Assembly (NCBI GenBank): GCA_002452695.1
Contig: DKFA01000055.1
Location: 1 to 19,492, forward strand
Source: Dehalococcoidia bacterium UBA6808
GTDB lineage: Bacteria; Chloroflexota; Dehalococcoidia; GIF9; UBA5629
Reading direction: 5' to 3'
Length of the DNA stretch: 19,492 bases
A program made the position numbers and the translations under genes. The notes under the pieces are model-generated. The model made no database searches, was not told the DNA's origin, and was given only the letters and a program-made list of their open reading frames with translations. Positions 14,560 to 19,492 of this stretch are shown in pieces (positions within the stretch are counted from its first letter, which is position 1; the number at the start of each line of letters is the position of its first letter).

Positions 14560-16551
14560 ATGAGGATCCCTTACAGATTCTGGACCCGTTATCATTTCTG
14601 GATCATCCTGGTTTTATTCATTGCGGTGACGCTGTTACTTTACCGCGATGTGTATTGGCCGGATTTCAGTTCCGATGTTTTCCTGTTCAACCTTAGCCGC
14701 CACACTATCGAGCGCAATCTGTACCTGCTGCTAACACTGTATACAGGCTTTGTCTTTGGCCTGCTGCCCACGCTGATAATGATCGGCGCTTCGCTGGTCT
14801 TAATGCTGCCGCAGGCCATCTTATATTCCAATAACATCAGCGACTCCATACTGGAAGTAATGCTGGTCACCGTAGCCGGTCTTGTCTTTTTTAACTGGAT
14901 TCGTGTCAAGGAAGGAGATGACCGGCGCTATAAGAAAGCAGTTTCAGCGCTGGAAAATACACAGGAGCAACTGCAGGCCAGGATACGCGAAGCCCGCGCC
15001 AACGCGCGCCGGCTGGCGACTCTTAATACGATTTCCAATGCCTTGAGCCAGTATCTCGACCCGGCCAAAGTCATCGAAACCGCTGTAGAAATGGTGGGTG
15101 AGGTTATGGAAGTCGAGGTGATCCTTGTCTATACGATCGACCAAGAACTGGGAGAATTGACATTGATATCCTACGAGGGCATATCGGCTGATTCGGCCCG
15201 TGAACTGGATCACGTCAAGCTGGGCGAGGGCTTCAATGGGCAGGTGGCAGCCACAGGCGACGTTATGCTGGTGCCAGATGCTTCCACCGATAACCGCCTG
15301 ACCAGGGCGGCGGTGATCAGGAACAAGATGCACCCCATGCTGATCGTGCCGATGAAATCAAAGGGCGAAGTGATCGGCACACTGTGTGTCAGCATGAGAA
15401 GGCCGAGGACCTTTTTGCCTGACGAGATCGATTTGCTCAGCACTATCGCCGGACAGATAGCCTCGGCCCTGACCAACGCACGGCTGTATGAGGAAGCGCG
15501 CGAGATCGCTGATCAGCTTTACAAATCCGCCCGCGACTATAGAAACCTGTTTGAAAATGCTCACGATGCCATCTGGTTCCATGATATCGACGGAAAGATA
15601 CTGGCGGCCAACCGGGCCTCACAGGATTTGACAGGATATCCTATCGAGGAGTTCCTGGGACGTAATGTGCGCGAGTTTATGGACGAGGGTATGCTGTCGC
15701 TGGCCCGCGATGTGAGACGCAAACTGCTGAACGGAGAGAAGTTCCCCCAGCCCTATGAGCAGCATACGATAACCAAAGACGGCGCTCGCAAAACGGTCAT
15801 GATCACCTCCGGCCTGATGATGGTCGACGATAAACCTATCGGCTTTCAACACATCGCCCGCGATGTCACAGAAGAGAGAAGGATGCAGAACAACCTGCGC
15901 TACTACCTGAACCAGATCACACGTGCGCAGGAAGAGGAGAGGAAGAGGATAGCACGCGAGCTGCATGATGATACCGCCCAGGCCCTCTTCGCCATATCGC
16001 GGCAGATGGATAATTTTATCAGGGACAATGCCCAGCTTTCCGCCCGGCAGACAGAGACGCTGCAGGATATCAGGCGGAGGTTGGGCGTTTTGTTGCAGGA
16101 CATACGTCGCTTCAGCCAGGACCTGCGGCCGTCGATTATCGACGACCTGGGCCTGCTGCCTGCCCTGAAGTGGCTGGTCAAACAAAAGTCGGAGGACATA
16201 GGCATTGAAGTGGAACTGAAGGTAAATGGTAAAGAGCAGCGCCTGCTGCCCGAAATGGAGTTGATCCTGTTCCGCATTACACAGGAGGCGCTCAACAATA
16301 TCGGCAAGCATGCATATGCAACCGCAGCTAATGTGAAGCTTGATTTTCTGCCCGAGCGAGTATCGGTGACAATTACGGACAACGGCAAAGGCTTCCAGTT
16401 GCCGGAGACGGTTGGGGACCTGTCATATGCCGGTAAGCTGGGATTGGTCGGGATGCAGGAAAGGGTCTCGCTGCTCAACGGCAGCTTCGAAATACAGTCA
16501 CAGCTGGGCAAGGGTACGACAGTCAGCGCCAGTGTGCCATTAAAGATCTAA
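14560..16551 (+). CDS. Membrane sensor histidine kinase (NarX/LiaS-like) with GAF and PAS domains
   Basis: The protein has 663 residues. The N-terminus (about 13-113) has three to four hydrophobic helices with only short loops, so there is no large external sensor. A coiled coil (about 120-155) leads into a GAF domain (about 155-310) and a PAS domain (about 322-440, with WFHDIDGKILAANRAS). The transmitter is of the HisKA_3 type: H469 in RIARELHDDTAQ is the phosphorylated histidine. The HATPase domain has ITQEALNNIGKHA (573-585), TDNGKGF (606-612) and GLVGMQERV (628-636). This architecture pairs with NarL-type regulators such as the gene just upstream. The signal is unknown; GAF and PAS suggest a cytoplasmic small ligand or redox cue. 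No clear Shine-Dalgarno precedes the ATG. It converges on the receiver-pair gene, with 12 bp between them. Confidence 0.94.
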   Translation: MRIPYRFWTRYHFWIILVLFIAVTLLLYRDVYWPDFSSDVFLFNLSRHTIERNLYLLLTLYTGFVFGLLPTLIMIGASLVLMLPQAILYSNNISDSILEVMLVTVAGLVFFNWIRVKEGDDRRYKKAVSALENTQEQLQARIREARANARRLATLNTISNALSQYLDPAKVIETAVEMVGEVMEVEVILVYTIDQELGELTLISYEGISADSARELDHVKLGEGFNGQVAATGDVMLVPDASTDNRLTRAAVIRNKMHPMLIVPMKSKGEVIGTLCVSMRRPRTFLPDEIDLLSTIAGQIASALTNARLYEEAREIADQLYKSARDYRNLFENAHDAIWFHDIDGKILAANRASQDLTGYPIEEFLGRNVREFMDEGMLSLARDVRRKLLNGEKFPQPYEQHTITKDGARKTVMITSGLMMVDDKPIGFQHIARDVTEERRMQNNLRYYLNQITRAQEEERKRIARELHDDTAQALFAISRQMDNFIRDNAQLSARQTETLQDIRRRLGVLLQDIRRFSQDLRPSIIDDLGLLPALKWLVKQKSEDIGIEVELKVNGKEQRLLPEMELILFRITQEALNNIGKHAYATAANVKLDFLPERVSVTITDNGKGFQLPETVGDLSYAGKLGLVGMQERVSLLNGSFEIQSQLGKGTTVSASVPLKI

Positions 16552-16563
16552 GTCCGTTAGTAT

Positions 16564-17253
16564 TTAGAGCGTATCCAGATAATCGGACACTCCATCCTGA
16601 GCCAGTACCCTGGTAGATTTATTATCAAGTATGCCATCATCTTCATCAGGGCTATTATTAAGTACCACTGCAATAGGCAAGTTAGCATCTATTTTGCGTA
16701 TTTTGGACAACTCCTCGAGATCTTCCTTATTGGGGAAATAGACCAGCATGGCCTTGGGTTCGCTGATCAGGAAGGCGTGCATGAGGTCATCCGCGTTTTC
16801 CGTAGTAAAAACCTTATAGCCTTTGCTTTCGAGTCCGGCTATCACACCGCGCTGGTACTCGCTGTCTTTGCTGAAGATCAGCAGCGTCCTTAACAGGACA
16901 TTCATGCGGGCGATGATGTGGTCCAGCTTGGCCTCCCCCTCGGGGCTGAACTTTTTTACATAAGGTATACCATAGTACATGATTTCTACGAGCTTGCCGG
17001 TTTCCTTGAGTGGCGATACGCCCATGGCAACAATGGGTTTTGATTTGTCGACACAGGCTTGAAGCAGTTCCTCAATGCCGCCCGGCAGGTCAACGTCGAT
17101 GATACAGGCGTCGATATCAGAGTGGGCGATCTGTTTGAGAGCGATATCCTTGGACTCAGCCGGATATAAGGAATAGTCAGAGTCAAGCAGTGTGCGGCCG
17201 AGCATGCTCATGAAGCCGGCATTATTATCAGCGATCAGTATTTTGAAACCCAT
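16564..17253 (-). CDS. Tandem receiver-like protein without an output domain
   Basis: These 229 residues contain two receiver-like halves. The first (1-115) keeps the fold MGFKILIADNN, D9, a phosphoacceptor candidate D53 in IIDVDLPG, and K100/K101 in PYVKKF. The usual Thr/Ser before them reads GVS, and the acidic pair is reduced to D9-N10. The second (about 121-229; TLLIFSKDSEYQRGVIAGLE) has the hydrophobic strand pattern but no acidic pair and no aspartate in the expected strand (MLVYFPNKED), so it should not be phosphorylated. No DNA-binding, enzymatic or membrane domain follows. It could act as a phosphate sink, adaptor or partner-binding protein for the neighbouring kinase. I chose the ATG at 17253; a GTG three codons upstream (17262) is equally possible. 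Neither has a Shine-Dalgarno. Confidence 0.8.
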   Translation of the reverse strand: MGFKILIADNNAGFMSMLGRTLLDSDYSLYPAESKDIALKQIAHSDIDACIIDVDLPGGIEELLQACVDKSKPIVAMGVSPLKETGKLVEIMYYGIPYVKKFSPEGEAKLDHIIARMNVLLRTLLIFSKDSEYQRGVIAGLESKGYKVFTTENADDLMHAFLISEPKAMLVYFPNKEDLEELSKIRKIDANLPIAVVLNNSPDEDDGILDNKSTRVLAQDGVSDYLDTL

Positions 17254-17342
17254 ATAATTCACATGTTTGTTTCAAAGACAACTGTATACATATCCGGACA
17301 GGTGGAAAGATAATATGTATTGTATTTTAATGAACTAATCAG

Positions 17343-17368
17343 TTCAAGTGGCGACGTGATTCAAGTGG
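17343..17368. repeat. Direct repeat TTCAAGTGG, 17-bp period
   Basis: TTCAAGTGG occurs at 17343-17351 and 17360-17368, with CTTGA in opposite orientation shortly after (17377-17381). The repeat lies in the non-coding stretch upstream of the leftward tandem-receiver gene and before the lipoprotein remnant. A 17-bp period is compatible with adjacent protein sites, but it could be chance. Otherwise 17254-17444 shows no gene. Confidence 0.35.
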
Positions 17369-17444
17369 AAAATATGACTTGAGCAGGCGGTTGTAAGATG
17401 GATGTATGCTGCTCTGAATGTGGTTTAATTGACTTCAATTAGGT

Positions 17445-17597
17445 TTTGATGTTTACATCAATTACCGGCACATATTTAAGCTATTGTATACAAAAAGCTG
17501 GGTTAAGAAAGATCTTACAGGTGACGAGGTATATTCCCTTGCGGCCACTGCCAATACACTTGGCCGTGAGATAGCCCGTACCCTGGACTTTAAATAC
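17445..17597 (+). pseudogene. Internally deleted remnant of a paralogue of the downstream lipoprotein
   Basis: The frame in register with 17445 encodes FKLLYTKSWVKKD, which matches FTLMYPNNWVKKD (residues 96-108) of the intact lipoprotein. It then jumps directly to LTGDE..LGREIARTLDFK, which matches the last residues LSGDE..LAKEIAQTLSVK of the same protein. About 98 residues of the middle are missing. The N-terminal signal, lipobox and Pro/Thr spacer are absent, a stop lies upstream in frame, and there is no start or ribosome binding site. Around WVKKD the DNA differs from the intact gene at 1 of 16 positions. The frame reads through the expected stop position and ends at TAA 17646-17648. This is best explained as a tandem duplicate that has decayed. 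Confidence 0.72.
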
Positions 17598-17627
17598 CCT
17601 CGTATAGCGAAAATAGCGGCAACAATA

Positions 17628-17633
17628 TATAAT
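17628..17633 (+). promoter_or_regulatory. Candidate -10 of the lipoprotein gene
   Basis: A perfect TATAAT lies 37 nt before the lipoprotein ATG, in an AT-rich stretch. No good -35 is visible at 16-18 bp. A strong AGGAGG ribosome binding site follows. Confidence 0.35.
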
Positions 17634-17670
17634 AAAACAATAAAATAATACGAGGAGGGAGATTATTACA

Positions 17671-18360
17671 ATGTTCAGGAGCAAGACAGTTCTCGTAGTA
17701 CTGGCAATGATGCTCGCACTGGCAGTGCTGGCATCGGCATGCGCCCCGGCAGCGCCGGCCCAGAAACCGGCAGATAAACCGGCATCGACAACTCCAGCTA
17801 CATCCACCACACCAACTGAACCGCCTACACCCCCCCCTACTCCGCCTACTCCGCCTACTCCGCCTACACCCCCATCAACTCCACCTGCCCCGGCGGCACC
17901 TGCGGGAATTAAGACATCCTTTGAAGCTGCGATATATACCAATGATTCGCCCGCATTCACGTTGATGTATCCCAATAACTGGGTCAAGAAAGATAAAAGC
18001 AACGCGGTGTTCTGCGTGGCCTCCGACGAATCTATGATGGCCGACACAGCCGTGATTGGCGTCACGACGGAGTCCAACGATATTCCGGCTGCGATCAAAG
18101 CAATGATTGATTCCGATGAGGCTTTATATGGGGCCAAATCCAAGATTGTTAGCCAGAAGGATATCACTCTGGCTGACGGCAAGACCAAAGCCACTGAAGT
18201 CATACTCTCAGCCAATGTCATGATATATGACGTTTACTTCTATGCTGTTGGTCTTAATACCGGTGGTAAGTTGGTGAGCGTCGTTGCCTATACACTCAGT
18301 GGTGATGAGGCCAATAAAAATCTGGCCAAGGAAATTGCTCAGACACTGTCTGTGAAATAG
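17671..18360 (+). CDS. Secreted lipoprotein with Pro/Thr-rich spacer
   Basis: The 229-residue precursor starts with a basic N-region, a hydrophobic core (about 7-20) and a lipobox-like LASAC with C24 as the lipidated residue. A low-complexity spacer (about 25-78) follows, with a run of PPT repeats that would hold the globular part away from the membrane. The C-terminal domain (about 80-229), with AFTLMYPNNWVKKD and later alternating strands, resembles the PsbP/DUF1795-like domains often seen after such spacers; that assignment is tentative. No enzymatic motif is visible. The start is strong: AGGAGG lies about 12 nt upstream of the ATG. A decayed paralogue lies just upstream, so the gene has been tandemly duplicated at least once. 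A perfect palindrome follows its stop. Confidence 0.88.
   Translation: MFRSKTVLVVLAMMLALAVLASACAPAAPAQKPADKPASTTPATSTTPTEPPTPPPTPPTPPTPPTPPSTPPAPAAPAGIKTSFEAAIYTNDSPAFTLMYPNNWVKKDKSNAVFCVASDESMMADTAVIGVTTESNDIPAAIKAMIDSDEALYGAKSKIVSQKDITLADGKTKATEVILSANVMIYDVYFYAVGLNTGGKLVSVVAYTLSGDEANKNLAKEIAQTLSVK
17837..17863 (+). repeat. Three tandem copies of a 9-bp Pro/Thr-coding unit
   Basis: CTACTCCGC is repeated exactly three times, followed by a degenerate fourth copy. It encodes the PPT spacer of the lipoprotein. Because the unit is 9 bp, copy-number change would alter spacer length without a frameshift. Confidence 0.8.
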
Positions 18361-18377
18361 AGCATTTACAGGGTACC

Positions 18378-18413
18378 ATTAAGGGGTCACTGCCATGGCA
18401 GTGACCCCTTAAT
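18378..18413. repeat. 36-bp perfect palindrome, possible REP-like element or bidirectional terminator
   Basis: The sequence from ATTAAGGGGTCACTGCC (18378) is perfectly self-complementary around the central CCATGG (18393-18398) to 18413. It follows the lipoprotein stop by 17 bp and precedes the CoA-transferase gene. T residues run only from 18413 to 18416, so it is at best a modest terminator for the lipoprotein. The AAGGGGTCA...TGACCCCTT style resembles dispersed REP palindromes moved by RAYT-type transposases; that is from general memory, and no transposase is in the window. Confidence 0.6.
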
Positions 18414-18432
18414 TTTCGTCGATCAGGCATTG

Positions 18433-18441
18433 TGATAGAAT
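18433..18441 (+). promoter_or_regulatory. Extended -10 promoter of the CoA-transferase gene
   Basis: TGATAGAAT (TGn plus TAGAAT) lies 41 nt before the ATG at 18483, and no clear -35 is present. The leader would contain the CGGAGGG ribosome binding site, unlike the short-leader genes at the left end. Confidence 0.4.
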
Positions 18442-18482
18442 GCTGCGTAAATAAACCTGCGTTCCTGCTACGGAGGGTATTT

Positions 18483-19492
18483 ATGGATGAACAGGCTGGC
18501 AAAGCCAGGCTGGAAAAACTCACCAAAGATTTTCCTGACAAGTTCGTTGCTGAGGATAAGATATTCAGGAGCATCCATCCCGGTAGCAGGATATTCATTG
18601 GCACCGCCTGCGCTGAACCGCAGTACCTGGTCAATGCGCTGGTCAACTATATAGAATCCAACCCCAAGGCGTTCTTCGATGCCGAGGTATTGCAGGTATG
18701 GACGCTGGGAGTGGCTGCTTATACACGTGAAAAATTCAAATCTAATTTCCGGCATAATTCATTTTTTATTGGCGACAACACGCGCTCTGCAGTGAATGAA
18801 GGCTTGGCTGACTATACCCCTATTTTTCTTTCACAGGTGCCGGAGCTTTTTCGCCGTGGTATCGTGCCGGTAGATGTCGCCCTGATTCAGACTTCGCTGC
18901 CGGACAGCCAGGGATATGTGAGCCTGGGCATCAGTGTGGATATAGTGATGGATGCCGTGCAAAGCGCCAGGCTGGTGGTGGCGCAGGTCAATAAATATAT
19001 GCCGAGGGTACATGGCGACGGATTTTTACATGTGGACAAGATCAACTATATTGTCCCCCATGATGAGCCCCTGCTTGAATTCGATCCCGCGGTCGATGAT
19101 GAGATCGCAGAGAGGATCGGGAGCTACGTTTCACGGCTGGTGCAGGACGGCGATACGATCCAAATAGGCTACGGCAGCAGACTCAACACAATAGTAAGGA
19201 GCCTGAAAAACAAACAGCATCTTGGCTTACATACGGAGCTCCTGTCGGACGGCATAGTCGAGTTGATGAAGATGGGCGTGATCGACAATTCGAGGAAAAA
19301 TATCGACCGCGGCAAGTCGGTGGCTACGTTCTGCATGGGCGTCAAGTCAACATATGATTTCCTGGATGACAACCCTGCTGTTGATTTCAGGACTATCGAA
19401 TATACCAATGACCCGATTGTAATCGCCCGGCATGAGAACATGGTTTCGATCAACAGCGCGCTGGAGATCGACCTGACGGGACAGGCCACCGC
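18483..19492 (+). CDS. Acetyl-CoA hydrolase/4-hydroxybutyrate CoA-transferase family protein (partial, runs off the right edge)
   Basis: The first 336 codons are open with no stop. The family swaps CoA between an acyl-CoA and a carboxylate, or hydrolyses acetyl-CoA. The N-terminal half has ADYTPIFLSQVPELF (109-123) and DVALIQTSLPDSQGYVSLGISVD (131-153). The C-terminal half has GYGSRLNTI (229-237), LGLHTELLSDG (247-257) with E252 as the probable catalytic glutamate that forms the glutamyl-CoA intermediate, and VSINSALEIDLTGQ (321-334). The GIGxIP consensus reads GYGSRLN here. The start has CGGAGGG 5-6 nt upstream. Full-length relatives are about 430 residues, and some related forms carry an extra GNAT domain, which cannot be judged here. 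The context gives no hint of the substrate. Confidence 0.9.
   Translation, partial: MDEQAGKARLEKLTKDFPDKFVAEDKIFRSIHPGSRIFIGTACAEPQYLVNALVNYIESNPKAFFDAEVLQVWTLGVAAYTREKFKSNFRHNSFFIGDNTRSAVNEGLADYTPIFLSQVPELFRRGIVPVDVALIQTSLPDSQGYVSLGISVDIVMDAVQSARLVVAQVNKYMPRVHGDGFLHVDKINYIVPHDEPLLEFDPAVDDEIAERIGSYVSRLVQDGDTIQIGYGSRLNTIVRSLKNKQHLGLHTELLSDGIVELMKMGVIDNSRKNIDRGKSVATFCMGVKSTYDFLDDNPAVDFRTIEYTNDPIVIARHENMVSINSALEIDLTGQAT

Noticed and set aside
15619..16311. 230-codon leftward frame antisense to the sensor kinase
   Set aside because: The plus strand encodes clear PAS, H-box and ATPase motifs over the same interval; this is a shadow frame.
17481..18221. 246-codon leftward open frame antisense to the lipoprotein
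   Set aside because: It is the reverse complement of the Pro/Thr spacer and lipoprotein domain and gives Gly/Val-rich low-complexity sequence. The plus-strand frame has a lipobox, a strong ribosome binding site and a paralogous remnant.

Overview
The window looks like a chromosomal segment from a Chloroflexota-type anaerobe, possibly Dehalococcoidia. I base this on the protein flavour, the mix of housekeeping genes beside a soluble [NiFe] hydrogenase, and recalled gene neighbourhoods. I could not search a database, so the lineage is an inference. There are no rRNA, tRNA, CRISPR, insertion-sequence or phage signals.

Layout. (1) 1-4600 is housekeeping: an MBL-fold hydrolase, a convergent uvrC, then a rightward group of a tyrosine recombinase with altered catalytic residues, a one-helix membrane protein and a protein-L-isoaspartate methyltransferase. 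(2) 4612-13219 is a leftward hydrogenase locus. It reads hoxE, then a NuoF-GltD fusion, a long HoxU/NuoG-like subunit, hoxY and hoxH, with 11-12 bp gaps and strong ribosome binding sites. A rho-independent terminator follows hoxH. Beyond it lie a second, short HoxU-like ferredoxin protein and an unrecognised 91-residue protein coupled to it by an ATGA overlap. (3) 13220-13854 is an AT-rich divergent intergenic region. (4) 13855-16551 is a NarL-type two-component pair, a response regulator and a GAF-PAS sensor kinase. It converges on a protein made of two receiver-like domains and no output domain. (5) 17445-18360 holds a decayed, internally deleted paralogue of a lipoprotein, followed by the intact lipoprotein with a Pro/Thr spacer. 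(6) A 36-bp perfect palindrome separates this from a CoA-transferase that runs off the right edge.

How the genes may work together. HoxY and HoxH form the [NiFe] hydrogenase. HoxE, the NuoF half of the fusion and the HoxU-like subunit form an FMN/iron-sulfur diaphorase. The extra GltD-like half carries FAD and NADPH-type nucleotide folds, so the complex may connect H2 to both NAD and NADP, or bifurcate electrons. This fusion, together with the extra HoxU and the unknown small protein, is the most interesting part of the window. No hyp or hoxW maturation genes are present.

Several genes (the MBL hydrolase, uvrC, the recombinase) have an extended -10 motif almost touching the start codon and no Shine-Dalgarno sequence. 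This suggests leaderless or very short-leader mRNAs.
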